Positions 50,101 to 63,700 of a stretch of DNA of 64,000 nucleotides are shown here, in pieces (position 1 is the first letter of the stretch; each line of letters begins with the position of its first letter). The notes beneath the pieces are model-generated. The model saw only the letters and a program-made list of their open reading frames with translations. It had not been told where the DNA came from and did no database searches. This DNA is from Parus major. Its lineage: Eukaryota > Chordata > Aves > Passeriformes > Paridae. A program made the translations under genes and the position numbers. The stretch covers positions 11,599,487-11,663,486 of the forward strand of contig NC_031781.1 in NCBI RefSeq assembly GCF_001522545.3, written 5' to 3'.

Positions 50101-53100
50101 AACATAACAATTATAAATTTTCAATTCATAAAGCCTGATCCATTACATTAGATCACTTTCATAAAAGCTCTGAAGCAGAAAAGTTTTTGATACTACCTGA
50201 TTGGTGTGCAAGTGATCTTGCAAAACAGAATTTCCAGAGTCAGTCAGTTGCAGCAACATAAGTACAGTCTCCTTAGCACAGAAGTACCACTTCTTACAGA
50301 TTAAAGATAGGTAACATTCAAACTGTAAGAAAGAGGGATGGGAGAGGAGCAAGCAACTGATGACGCTGGGGCTGTGCCTGCTGAGTGGAGTCTCACCACA
50401 TGCTATGTCCTGCTAACCAACAGTAAGGCTGGGAATTCAGAAGCCAAATGTAAATACCATCAGGGGCCAACACTACTGAGGAGATTCCAGAAAACAAATG
50501 TGAGAAGAAAAACAAATGTTTAACAAAAGCCTACTTCTATTGATTAGCAGCGCTCCCCAGCCTCTCTTCAATGACTGTACACTCACAATGACTGAACGAT
50601 TGCACCAAGTCAGTTTTTCCACAGTAACATCCCAGAAAAGTCAAAATATTTCTTTGTAAGCAGGAGCAAAACTATGCTGAACACAGAAAAATACCAAAAA
50701 TTGCAATCAGAAGTTTGGTCCGTGTTTACATAATACATTACCTTGCACTACTGAAGAAGCAATGTACAGAAGCTGATACTGCTGGCACACTGTCCAATGA
50801 AGTATTTCCTGGACAGTGAGAAGTTTCACCCAATGAAGTACCTCAAACTTATAAAACACTTTAGAAAGAGCACTGATTCAGTCTCCTACCAGTCACTGGG
50901 TGCTACAAGATCTCAGGAACAGCAATGCTTTGTCTCAAACACAAAACACATTTAAAAAAACTTATGCCTCTGATAAACTGTCTGCTTTGTTTAAACTTTC
51001 CTATTCTCATTTTAGAATCCCAAGAACCAAAAAAGGCAGCAACACACCCCATTTGGCGTCTTGCTGGCAGCAACTTCCTTCAGTGAAATACTTCTACAGA
51101 CTCCAGTGCAAAGGGGAATGCATATTCTATATGTTGCACTATTTCAGTATTTGCCTGCAACCCATCAATTATGCCAGTGCTTCTACATAGCCTGATTTCT
51201 CCAGAACTCCTCTATCTGGGATTAAATATATTAAAATTTAGAAGCTGAAAGCAATAGTCATGCTAACTTTTTTCTTTTCCTCATTCTCATTTCTCCACAA
51301 CCAACTTAAAACTTTAGTATCAAAGATCAACTCAGTCCAAATCTGAACCCAGAAAATTTCTGACTGAAAACCAGACTTCCTGCTCCATGATGTGGCAGCA
51401 AAGCTGAACAGACAGTATCTCATCCAACCTGCCATTTCCAGCTTTATTTTGAAACAGGAACTTTATCACCTCCAAAGCCTCTTCCAAACCTCCAGTTCAA
51501 CTCTGATTTACAGAGTGCTTCTGATTGCCAGAAATGGGCACCAAATGTTGACCAGTGCACTGGAAAAGGGGCACAGCACAGAGCAAGGGTACCAAAAGGA
51601 AGCTGCTCTGCATAAGGAAAAGACTCCACAGGAGTTGTAAAAAAAGTCTGAAGATTTTACACAGTGCTGAACAAAATCAGATGTTTTGAAAGTGGAACAA
51701 AATAGTAATGCCACTGCATCCAACACAAATCTATCCATTTTCTGGAAGAGTGCACAGTATTTTTTTTTTCCATTTCCATCTCCATTTATCTCCTAGGTAT
51801 TTTAGTCTCTAAGATAAGCAAAATTCTCACACTTCTGAAGTGTGAAAGAGAGTCTGGCACTCTTTAGGACAAAACAGTATCAAAAGAATTTGCAAAGAAT
51901 CCCTGCAGGTACCTTGCTGTGTTCAGAGGGCTCAAAACAATTGTCTCAACTTGCTTCCTTAGATAAGCCAAGGTGTTTGGAGAGCTGATGTTTCATCTCT
52001 TTACAGAAGAAAATCTTTTCAACCATGCCTCCTTGACAATTGCTAATTCAGACAAAAATGTTTCCTAAAAGCTAAAACACACCATCTTTTGTAGAGATTA
52101 TATTCTATGGAAATTGCTCAAGTGTATTTATATGGCATGCATGAGTTCATTTCATTTTTCTCAAAAGGAAGGCCTACTTTTTTGGAGGTGCATTTCAATC
52201 CTCACTTTTGCAGAAGTATGGTATCAGGAATTTAAAACAATGATCATCACATGATTCTCAAAGAGATTCAATTCAGAATGAGTTGGAGATTATAGGGTCT
52301 GGTTGGAGCTGACATCTCATGGTTTTGCACCAAGCTGACAATTCCTGTTAGATCAAAATTGCACTGAAATGTCTGCCCAAGAAGAACACAAATCTGGCAT
52401 AAAGAAATGTAGCTTCCATTTCTTTTATTTTCCCTAATCAAAGGTTTTTATAAAAATAGATTTAAGCAGATAGGATTAATCTTGAGAAACATTTGTTTTA
52501 ATCCACAAATAGTTTTTGTTAGTTCTACAATGAAAGGATGAACTTCAAAAGATACTAGTTTGTGTATTGCATCCAAACCTCTAAAAACACACTAAAATTC
52601 TTTACAACAGAGAAGGTACGCAGACCACAAGCCTCTGAAATTGTTTCTGTTGGTGAGAAATTATGGCAAAATAGAGACTGAGCTGAGCTGGCAACAGAGC
52701 AACACCTTAGAAAGAAACCATCATTTGTATTGAGTAATTTCACTGAAGAAAAAATCCCTTCACACATGCTTTAGTTCAGTTTGCTGAGGTAAGGAAAGTG
52801 ACCCACAAACGGAAAAAAAAATCATTTTATACTTGTTTTTCTTGTGGAAAGTAGATCTGACTCCCTCCATGCCCCATTGGAAAAATTATGTGGCTGTCCT
52901 GTTTTTACTGGAGGGCTTCTCATAAAACTGCAGAAGTATCAAAAATTAAGAAAGGGCAACCCAAGGTTTTTTTTTTGGACCACACTTTGTCCTTTGATCT
53001 ACCTCTTATAAGCAGACTTCCAATATGTAATCCTAGTTGAAAACTCAGGAGGTTGAAGAGGCTTGAGATATGATTCACATCACCTGCTGTAAACACCCCA

Positions 53101-55495
53101 AATGTTCAAAGTCTTGTAGCAAAATCTTTCATATCTGTTACAGGTTTCTGAGCATAAGAAGATTGTTTTCAAAATTGAACTAAAATTAATTTCATCTAAC
53201 AGGAAAACCAGACAGTCTTACAACAAAATCATAAATATTGCTTTTTTTTTTTTTTTTTAATTTACTTGACTGAACACAAGAAAAAAGTGAGAAAAAAACC
53301 CCTCCACCTTTAGGTTTCACACAGAGGATTGGTTATGATTTGTCTGATATTTTAGGCCCTCTCCTGATTACAGACTGCAGGCTGCAGCAGGTAAGAAATG
53401 CCACTTAAGAGACTGTAGCTGTAATCTTAATACCATGGAAAGGTTTTGACAAACAGCACTACGTAAACTCTGCTTCATCACAGGGTTTTAATCTGTACCC
53501 CATCACTCACCTTCTGGCATGCAGAGACCTGGCAGTCTGCAAGATTAGAAGCATATTTAGGAGGCAGACTGCAGTTTGGGAATGACAAACACTGCTGGTG
53601 TCACACCAGGGTTGTGAAGCTGTCAGTGCATAACCTAGTTGGCCTCATACTGAAGAAAAGGGGATCTGGGGTTAAATTCTAGCTCTTTCCCCACATTTAC
53701 ACATCGCTTTAATCCATCCGCTCTCCTACACAAGGACAGCAACAATTTCAGCTGCAGCTGCCAACAAACAGGATCAGTAGGACTCAGCTAGGAAATCTCA
53801 ACATACGTATTTCTCAAGCTGTTAGGCTATTCTTCCTGAGGAAATTCAGAAATAAATATCAAAAGAACAGAAACATTTAAGCAAGCTGGTATGCCAGAAG
53901 GCATTATTACAAAACAGCTATGAGATCCCTTCTTTGAGAGATTTAGAGCGAAAGAAATGCAGCAAGAAAGCTGTAAAACAGAACACGGATATAAGATTGA
54001 CATGAGATTCCCCAGCTGTCCTCCCTGCAGTTATTTTTTCCCAAGCAACACAGTGTGAGAACACCAGTGCCCAGCACTTGTGCTTGCTCCCTAAATGCCG
54101 CCAACACCCAGCAACACACCCCCACTGCATAGCCCCTGCTGAGGTGCTTTCCCTGCAAAGCACAGGAAGAGTGGACAATTCCTTCTGGTTGACAGAGAGG
54201 ATGATTCAGAAGATGCACAGGGAAGAAGCAAAGGTCTGGTAATAACCTGAAACCACACAATTGTGACCAGTGGCTCAGAACACTGGGGAGCCAACCCAAA
54301 CTGGGAGCATGGATGTGTGCACAGAGGCACAGTGGAGCAGGGCTTAGGTAACCTTGTAATGAGTAATACCTGCTCAGTCCCAAATAACACAGTCCTTCAC
54401 TCAACAACCCCAGCTCTAAGGGTGTTTTACTTTTGTTATACAAAGATGAAGAGGAGGAACATCTGCTCTGCACAGTATTTCACAATGCACAATACAGTTT
54501 GTTTCTGCTGCACCATCCTTAATAGGCACAGTACAAATTTGGCAGTGTTCAACTGCTTCATGATGCTCCTGTGATCATGATGTCCAGCTTTAAGCTTGCA
54601 ACATGAAACAGTTACTGAGAGATTGTTTTGGCATTTTTCTTGACTTGTGTCTTGCCTCTACCTCCCACCAAGATCACACTCATCAACAGCTGCAAGCAGA
54701 TTTCTTTGCTCACTGCAGTCATATTGGCTGTAAGATACACTTAAGGTGTGAATCACAAAGAAATGTGTGGGCTATAATCACTTTCCACATTTGCAGCTCA
54801 TTTTTCCAGTCAAGTTGAGAATTTCAGCAGTCCTGGGCAATAAGTAACAAAATTGTTTTCTCTCCTCAGATGACTCCAGGAAGGTGTCACAAGGTTATAA
54901 AGTTTGGGTGCTCCAGCCAGCTCTCTTATTCTGCTGACCAGAAGTCTACAAAAACTTAATACATTTTCACAAAACAAAATACACTAAAGACAGTTACACT
55001 GAAGTTAGACACACTCATGTCCTCTTGATACTACTGAAGTACAGACATTGTGAATGTATAGGCAAAAACTAAACTTTTGCATTGTAGAACTTCCAGGATC
55101 TTTCTGTTTGGGAACAAAAAGCAGGTAAAGGACAAAGGTATGTCTCAAACCTGAGTGCTCCTAAGGGTTACAGCCTCAGACTGGATGTCCCACATAATGT
55201 TGGCTTGGTGTTAAAATACAGAACACACTATAGATATAAACCTAAATATGGCCTGACAAATCTAGGGGTTTGCAGGTACTTTGAAGCAGTGTGTAATCTT
55301 TGCCAAATAGCACCACAGGGGTTCTGTGAAAAAGTCAAATTTGCCTATCAAGTTCTGCCATTTATAAATAATTACATTTAAATATTTACTGCTTACTAAG
55401 ACTTTAAAATGTTGGTGCTTATGGACTCGAACTTTGAACACATATTTTTGAAACCCTGTTTTTATGTACATGCATTTTAATACTTCAAGGGTGTG

Positions 55496-55527
<32 letters not shown>

Positions 55528-55610
55528 TATATACATATACAATATATACATATACATACATACATATATACATATATACATATACATATATGTATATGTA
55601 TATATGTATA

Positions 55611-55676
<66 letters not shown>

Positions 55677-58600
55677 TATATACTTACTACTTTAATCCCT
55701 CTCCTGCACCTGAGGTACCCAGGGCAGAGTGACGCTTTAACACTGCCATTTTACATTACAGAAAGTTTTTTGAAGTCATTATGGCACTGAAAGAATGACA
55801 CTGCAGCACTGCAGGTTAGTTCAGATAAGCAGCACCCTATAGCACATTCTGGGCCATGGTTTGAACAGCAATACAGCAGGGCACAGACACACCAGGGTCC
55901 TGACATATGGCTCTTTACAGACACTTTTGTGATTGCAGGGAACAGGCTCCTTCAGGAAGGGCTGCTCACACAGGCTGCCAGTCCCCACACACATGACCCT
56001 GGGTCTGCTGGAGATGGTATTTGCAAAAGAGCACTGCCAGCTCTCACCACGCAGCTCTACAGACTAACTGCTCTGTGTCAGCGCAATTTGAGTGTGTGGA
56101 GCAGCCTCAGAGGGCTGCGTTTTCATGAGTAGATACTAATCTGGTTCCATGAAAAGATGCAACATCAGTCTGGTGAGCCAGAATATATGCAAAACTGGTT
56201 GATCTATGAAAGATCAGTAGTGATGACACAGATTAACAGAATTATATCATGATATCAAATACTTTTTGCATCTACTAAGATTTACTCTTCAAGGGACAGA
56301 GCTAAAAAAAACCCACATCACAAGGTGTAATTTCAGGAAGCACAGAAAGTAAGCTTTTTGCTCTCTGATAAATATTAGCAGATCACTCAAATTAGTGAAG
56401 TGAAAAGTGTAAGTTCTTCAGTCTTACAATTCCTTTGGTTTTAGTGGAAAGACATCAGTACCTGTAGAACAACTTGACTATCTTCACTTGCCAGCTTGTA
56501 TATGCAGAAAGATCACAGCTTCCTCATGACTGACAATCAGCTAACACCTAAAGTCAACCTAAAATTTTTTTTCATACATTCTAATTGCAATTGTTTTATC
56601 TGGTGGTTTATAACAAAAACAAAACAAAACAAAAATAGAATAACACTAGAAAAATCTGCCTTATCACTGAAACAGAGAAACCATTGCCAGTTATTTGAAA
56701 CATTACAGATACTCCAGACATGTATGGAGACCCTCAGCGGAGCCAGGAAGCATCATTAACAAACAAAAACAATGTGACATAATCATACACTTAATTGCTT
56801 GCCAGTGACAGGCTCAGCTTTGCTTGTACAACTGCTGAGGATCACACTGTTTGCATGTACTGATAAGCCACTCCAGGACCCACAATCACCCAATGACAAC
56901 TGACAGTTATCTCAAAAGCAAAGTTACTACTATACTGTTTTAATTCATTATTTTTGAAAGATACTGTATCTTATAATTGTATGTATTTCTTAAAAAGAAC
57001 CTTTGTGAATTCATTTGCTGGTGAAGGCAATATGAGCTACTCAGCTTTTGAGAGCATTGTCCTTCACAAGTGTTGACTGTGGTCAAGTGACCTTTTGAGG
57101 AATTAAAAGTGACCTACTTCAATTCACAAGCCTTTTGGTCAGAGAACCACAGTTCTGGGTATTATTTTGAGATTGTCTTCTGGTATGCTTCAGTAGAGAT
57201 AGCATGTCCTAATTTTAGTCAGGGTATTAACAGAACCTTCCTTAGATCTTCATATTAACAGCACTAACCAAGCAGCAAAGACTTCATTTTCTTTTCCTTG
57301 AAAAACAATGAACTCACAGTTTTTACTAAAACCAAAATGAAGAAGAAACTTTCAGAGTAACACTTATTACATCTCTCTAGCTTCTGTATGGCTCTGGAAT
57401 AATCACTAATGTAGTGGCAGGCCTGTCACACAGCACAGCTGCTTTAGTCTACTGCTGCCTTGTTTGCACTAATGTTTATATTCAGGTTTTCACACCTGAC
57501 AAAAAGCAAGTCAGAAGAATTTGAGGCAAAAGTTTCCTATGACAGTAAGAGATACAAGGACATAAATTTACCTACATGTAAGGTGTCACACTTTTATCAG
57601 ACTTCAAATTTTAACTGTGCTGTTTCCAATTGGGATAAACAAAACACAAGCATTTTGTTGAAGAGAGTTTCTCTTTCAATGTTGCATATAAACTTTTAAA
57701 CATGTTCAGGGTGTTCACACCTGACCTGACATTAACCAGCCCATGCAAGGTTTCTTCAGCAAGAATGAGAATAAGGTCAGCTATAATTCATGGGGAATAC
57801 AAAAGCCAAGAAGGTGTCCAGAGACCACTCTTTACGCTACACTTTAAGATAAAATAGGAATTTAACATTCAGTCTGAAATAGCTGAGCAAAGCAGTTTGA
57901 AAAACAAAAGCTGAGGGTTAATGAGCATAACAAATGAAATACTATCTATTTAAACTGTTATTAGCCACTAACAGCACAGATTGCAAATATAAAAATGTAA
58001 AGCTCTGAAAATCTGTTTCTGGTCTTTAAAATGTACAGACAATATGTCACAAAGAAAAAGCCACTCAATACACATGTATGTATCCCAGAGTTAACCTTCA
58101 GAAAGTGAATCAACTAATGAGAACAGACAGTGGCAGAACATTCCAAAACAACTTTAAGCCCATTCATTGCAGTTATTTTTTATTTGCTTTACGGAATTGT
58201 ATTCGTCTATTAATTTTTGATAGTATATCACTCAGATACCAAGTCATCCAGAGGCTTCAACTTTGTACCTCCTGAAGATAATCTTTAATTTACCTTCAGC
58301 CTTCCCTGCTGGGGCAACCATTCTGCCTTAAATATGAGCTAATGCAGAAAAAGCACCACATAATCAGTATCTACCATAAAGGAGTAAAGGAGAGAAAGAA
58401 GTAAAGGAGATGAAATCAAAATTAACTAGATGCTCCAAAAGAACAATCAACACTATCCAGACATTGTGAAAGGTAGTTTTAAAGAGAAAAAACAGTTTTT
58501 ACAGCTCAAGGAAATGAATATAAAAGGAGGTTATATGACTCTTTAAAAAGTCTACCCCTGTTTACTCATATCCATTAAGCCCATGGAAAATAGTGATTAT

Positions 58601-60766
58601 AAATAGCTCAGCATGCTCCATTCAATTTCTTTCTTCTCTGTGCTCACTAATTCAATACTAATTCTTTCTATTCCATTTTGTCTCAGAAAACTAACAAAAT
58701 CACAAGTTTCCTTGGTGGGGAGAGAGGGGAAGGAAGACAGGTTGTTGAAGAACTGCAAGCAAGTATGCCAGGAAACAAAAAGCAAATGCTGCAGATACAC
58801 AAGAGATATCAAATAGAAGTGCAACTGTGAGAATATTGTTGCTGGAGAAAAGAGAGTTAATGTGGCACTTTGAGGGCTAAAGTGTGAGTGTGTGGCTTAC
58901 AAGATCACATCTTTCCAAACCGCTACTCAAATTCAATTTCATCTCCTTATGCATAAACCAAAGTGTGTAGCATTTAATTTTAAAAGTAAATTTACAGGCA
59001 TATTCTTGATATAAAAGAAAACTAGATTTTCTCTCCTTGTGTACTATTTGGGATGAAATTTGAGCGAGCAGGTTGGTATAGTGTGGGCAACTATAATATA
59101 TGATCAATGAGACCTTCAGAACTCCTGAAAATTTTATTTTAACACAGGAAGCCTGATTTTAAAGACTAAAAATATTGCTTTCTGTAATTAAATTCAAGAA
59201 AACAATATGGCAGGGGTCACCTTTTAGGAGGGTGTTCCATTTGAAGGCAGACAATAAGGTACAGAAAAGCTGTTCTAAATCTTAATTGCTAAGAACCAAA
59301 AGCAACTGGCAGCTGGATCAGAAGTGCTGACCAACTATTCTCATTTGTACTTTCCTGTTGCCTCCAGTTTCTGATCATCTGTAGGGAACTGCAGGCATTC
59401 AGAGCTCAGAATGCACATTTTGAAGTAATTACAGAGAAGTTTAAGAGCAAGAAAAAGTAAAACTTCATTTTCTGAGGTGATAAATGCTGGGAACAAGCAT
59501 AACAGATAGCAAAATCATCAAATTATGGGTGCCCTTTAAAGCCTGTTGTTTATGGTGCATACTCCTCAGGCTTTATGGTTATACTCTCTCTACATGGCAT
59601 TAATGTGCAAATAAAGATCAAGAGATCTCTCTCATTTTAAAAACAAGATTTGATTCAGACAGAATGAATTGGAATCAAAACCTACCCAAGACAGTCTTTT
59701 TTACATGCTGCAGTCACCACCTGTCCTGCCTTCAGAGGCTGATCCAGAGAAGAGCAAGCACTAGAAGACCTGGTTTGTTACTAGGTAGAAGCAGCAGCAA
59801 TTTCAAACCATTGTCCACATCTAGAGCTTGGAAAACTCTGCTTTCCCCTGGCCTGTCTCCTCTTCTGACTGACACTAAAGTAATCAGTTAGAAAAAGAGA
59901 AAGAAAACTTCACAAAAGTCTTATTGAGCATAGTAACCATGGAGCTGACTCCGAGTGTGACTTTTCTGTGATGAATTAAGTCACAATTGCCCCAAGAGGT
60001 GGCAAGTTCACTGTACTTGAATTGCTATCACTGCAACAGTAGGGTTAAAAACTGGCATGACAGCTAACCTGTCTTTGAAAGTCCAGGATTATTCTCAGAA
60101 CCAACCAAGAAAAGTGTTTTTGTTAGAATTACAGAGTTTTAGCATTCCTATTTGTCAGTTATCTTCTCAAACACAGGTTTACCAAGCTGCACCATTTATG
60201 GTTTGATTTGTTTCTTTTCTACACACCCTCTTTGCATTGTGTTAATACAAAGAGTTATAACTCAGGAATTTTGGTCATGAAGCTCAGCTCTGCAAAAAAA
60301 AAATTCAACATTCAGTGAGGAAGATTTTTCAGGCCCCAGTACGTAACAATTGTAAACCTTTGAGTCAGTTTCAAACAAGGGACCTTCAATAATGCTCCTC
60401 CAACCCCCCCAACAGCAATGTTGCCACAGCTTTCATTACAACTGTATTATCAGCATTTGCCTGTTCACAACCACAGACTTGTCTTGCACCTGTGTTAATG
60501 CAGAAACCTTTCCTCACCTTTAACGTGGCAGCCAAGCTGGCCATGTGTTCATTCAGAGTGCTCTCCGACTCCTTGTAAGTCAAGCAGGTGAACTGATATT
60601 CCTCTGGATCAAAGGCATCTGCTCCCTGCTGCTCCACGTCGTTAGCTACCCCATCATAATAATCCTCAATATCCCCAGGATCCTCATCCTCTTCCTCCTC
60701 CTCGCAATTAGGGTCATAATCCTCTTCATTGCTGTCAGAGCCCTGGCTGTTCATGTCCACGGACAT
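32127..60766 (-). CDS. ARIH2: Ariadne-2 RBR E3 ubiquitin ligase (14 coding exons, complete)
   Basis: Coding exons in transcript order: 60518-60766, 47596-47663, 45848-45911, 41030-41177, 40394-40515, 39394-39503, 38446-38563, 37134-37184, 37013-37034, 35353-35504, 34144-34287, 33721-33789, 32668-32751 and 32127-32198. Phases agree throughout, giving 490 aa (human 493). The order is: acidic N-terminus ([18 protein letters not shown]), RING1 (CAVCMQF...[16 protein letters not shown]), IBR ([17 protein letters not shown]), RING2 ([17 protein letters not shown], with the catalytic Cys in GGCNHM, then [17 protein letters not shown]), and the Ariadne domain ending KDFHDT. ARIH2 receives ubiquitin on the RING2 cysteine and works with neddylated CUL5-RBX2. 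The start at 60766 follows a splice acceptor (60784-60786), so the upstream in-frame ATG at 60802 is intronic. The 5' non-coding exon lies beyond the right edge. Confidence 0.97.
37013..37034 (-). CDS. ARIH2: 22-nt ARIH2 microexon
   Basis: Encodes QCSKCKH plus one base of the next codon, that is, zinc-ligand cysteines and a histidine of RING2. It is bounded by CAG before and GTAAGT after on the minus strand, and separated from the previous exon by only 99 bases. Skipping it would delete zinc ligands and shift the frame (22 is not a multiple of 3), so accurate inclusion is essential. Confidence 0.88.
42546..43043 (+). repeat. Avian ERV-L-type LTR (approximate limits)
   Basis: Resembles avian ERV-L LTRs as I recall them: GGGATCAGAACAGAAAA, then GATGAGTCCCACTGCC, GACTGGATCCAAGG, a CTCTCT/CTTTCTTT pyrimidine tract, CTTGAAACCTGGATGG, TTAACCTCCTGAGAAG, and CCTTTTAAGCACTTGAGAG near the end. 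Candidate limits are a TG at 42546 and a CA at 43042-43043. I found no clear matching second LTR downstream. Confidence 0.65.
43044..44330 (+). mobile_element. Degraded endogenous retrovirus (ERV-L-like), leader and partial gag remnant
   Basis: Continues from the LTR at 42546-43043. The stretch 43600-44100 reads, with stops and frame breaks, like avian ERV-L gag: short matches include [27 protein letters not shown] and DYWAGGL. No pol or env and no convincing 3' LTR are visible; the right limit is uncertain. It is inactive. It lies in the ARIH2 intron between exons 45848-45911 and 41030-41177, antisense to ARIH2, the orientation usually tolerated in introns. Confidence 0.65.
47664..60517 (-). 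other. Large ARIH2 intron (12.9 kb)
   Basis: AT-rich intron between the first two coding exons. Apart from the microsatellite at 55491-55683, poly-T/A runs (for example 53243-53259) and a CAAAA-rich run near 56611-56635, I see no gene, RNA or intact mobile element on either strand. Confidence 0.75.
55491..55683. repeat. Compound TA/CA/TG microsatellite with a perfect 46-bp palindrome
   Basis: The order is (TA)n, (CA)n, a CATA/TACA zone, a TGTA zone, (TG)n, an uninterrupted (TA) run of 21 units (55627-55668), then CA again. A perfect palindrome with 23-base arms is centred between 55588 and 55589 (55566-55611). Open frames of alternating Y/I or T/H across it are artefacts. It lies in the large ARIH2 intron. 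Confidence 0.93.
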
Positions 60767-60783
60767 CTTAATGCCCTGCCAAA

Positions 60784-63700
60784 CTGCAGACCAGGGAAGC
60801 AAGCGCAGCTTCTTTATTTTCCTCCAAACTTTATTGTTCTTTTGATTTCATCTGAGCTCTGTCTCCTAAGAGAGGAAAAACAATTTTTTCTGTGCCTAAG
60901 AAATTGTAAGAGGTGCCAAGTCAACAACAAGTAGGTGATCAAACAGCTAGGAACAGACCAACCCAACGGCCCAGTAAAGAGGATTCTGCTGTGCATGTCC
61001 CTGGTTTGGATCCACTGTGACTGTTGCACCTCCAAAGCCAAGGCTGCTCTTACAGGACAGGTCCAAATCCTTGGAGACTGGGTTATTACACTGCACCCTA
61101 GTCCCCAGTGCAGGCCCCGTGACTTCTGACATTTGGAAGCTGGCTGCATAACCTTCACTATAGATCTTCTCAAAGATAAAACTGAATTTATGACAAAGTT
61201 CTTTATCAACAGCCTGAAATGCTTAAGAACAGCATCCTAGCTATTTAATTAACAGGAAAAACACAAACCTCTTACCTATGACCACAGCAGCTAGAAAGGC
61301 AACCTGTGATATCCTGTACAACTTGTAATATTCTGAACAAATCCGTATTACTTCAGAACTACAGACATTAAGCGGGACTTAGGAAAATAAGACCAGCAAA
61401 CAGATCTCTCTCATGCACACAATTTAACAGTCTTCAATGCCATCTCAAAAGAAATTGTGAAAATAGTTCATCCCTTTAAATTGGTTCTACTGGATGTGAT
61501 GTGGCTTGGGGCCTTATATCTGAAGGGGCAAATAAAATTATTATTTATTGCCTTCCCAATATATATACTTATTACCTTTGAATGTAGAAATTTATGCTCA
61601 GGTATTGACAGCTGTTGGAAGAAGAAGAACAGCTAACTTTTCTTGTTTTTTAAGATTCTCACTTGTTTTGGAAAATTCACACATCTGATACTTATCTGAA
61701 CTACAAATCTTCTGTTTGTGTAATGGAACCATATGAATTTGAGCTCTAAAAGATTCAGCAGTAAAGCATGAATCAACTTTGAATTACGGTCATCTCATAT
61801 CTAGTCAAAAATTTCCATTTAACTGAATTATTTAGTTTAGAGAGACTATATTAAATACAGAAGAATTAAAACAATGCTGTAACCAAATTTTACATATAAA
61901 AACATGTATTGAAATCAAAGCTCTATTTTCCACAAGCAGCACATATTCGGTTCCTTAAATACACTCCCAATCTGCATTACTATGTTGTCAGCTCTGCCAC
62001 TCAAATATATTCCCTCAGTATTGCAATTTGTAGCTGCTGGGGAAACCATAATCAAGCTTTGATAATCCTGACTTTACAGTACAGGAAATCTTAACCACAA
62101 ATTTTAATTATTTTTTCTCAACTCTTGTTTTTTGTTTGTTTGTTTGTTTTGGTTTGGTTTTTGGTTTTTTGTTTGTTTTTTTTTCCCTGTTTCCAGTCAC
62201 CTGACCAGGCAGCAAAGAATAACCAGGAAGAGATGGGATGTACAATTAATTTGAGGGGCTTCAGTGATTTCAGGAGATACAAACCTCCAGAGAGGCTGAA
62301 GACTAGTACCTATTTACATTACCTCCTGAATTCTGGTCTTCATTCCTTTCATTGCCTCTTGATTCCTTAGCTATCCACAGCACACGTAGCATACAAATAA
62401 TTTTATAGCACTGCTTTCCACAGGACTTCAGAGGAACAGACACACAGTCCCTCCATACTGGAAGGAGACAGATGTGAAATCTGATTTGGCAGATACAAGG
62501 CAAACCCTCATCCCTCCCTCTACCCTGCTTAGAGTCTGGGCTTAATCTGCATTGACACTGAGCTCTTGCATAAAAGAATGGATCTTTACCTGCTAAAACT
62601 TGTATTTAAAGAAAGACTTATTTGAGCCTCTAACCCCAGTGTGGACTATCAATAGCCCAGTGTGCAACAACTTTGTTCAGCCACCACAAAGCCTGATCAA
62701 GTTTCACAGGCCAGGGAACTTCTCAAACTCACTCAGATCATTCCACACTCTAGAAGGAGAAAAAAAAAACAAAAAAAAACCCAGGAGAACACTAGGTCCT
62801 CTGCTCTTCCAACACATGTCAAGTCACATTCAAGCAGTGAGATGTTTGTAGATATCCAGGTAGAATAATGGGCCTGCCCAGTACCTCCCAATTACACACC
62901 AGTCACTGGGGAGGGGGTGAGAGGAGTGCAGAGATGTCTCTCTGTGCCACTAGCACATTTTTGTGAGCAGAGGAACTGTTTGCACAGGCAAATGGACATA
63001 TGGATTTATCAAGCTGCAGGACTGGGTGACTTCTGTGACTCCTATCCCAGCTTTCTAGGAAAGAGCTCATTTCCAGTATAACTGAACATCACACTGACAC
63101 AAGTGAAGGGAGAAGAAGCACAAGGCATATGCTCTGTGGACAAAGCAAAGGAGGGTACTAGGAAAACCAGGAACAAAACTCACCTATGTTCAGCCCAAAG
63201 CCCAAATCAAACACTTTAAATACATAGACAAGACAGCTACTACTTGATAGCACTAATTTTTAAGACATAAAGATGTTAAGTTCGAAAGATAGGGTCAAAA
63301 AAGCAAGGATTATTTAGATTAAATAATGACCATAACTCCCAAGACCAAATTATAAAATTTTAAACCATATTTAGATCACTTTCCTACTTAAGGGAGGATG
63401 ATCTCCTCCTTTATCACCTTTATCCCAGATACTCCTGTATCTTCACTAGCACTGATACAATTTAGTCAGCTCCCTTGCTCCAGTCTCTTGCAGGAACTCC
63501 TAAACACACCCACCCCTACACTCTGCTGTCTATCATCTCCAACCATGTCCTTTCCCTGACTCCTGCTTTGCAACACAATTCTTAACAAGGTCTTTTGAAA
63601 CAAAATGCCTTCCATAGTGCCACCACATTATGTGATCCCACCTCATTCCTTGTCCCACTACATCACTTTTCTTACTTCCTGCCAACCCTTGTTGGATTCC

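Noticed and set aside
55262..55790. Several open frames rich in Y, I, T and H
   Set aside because: Pure translation of TA/CA/TG dinucleotide repeats.
60767..60802. Upstream in-frame ATG extending ARIH2 by 12 residues
   Set aside because: A splice acceptor lies at 60784-60786, so that ATG is intronic; the conserved protein starts at 60766.
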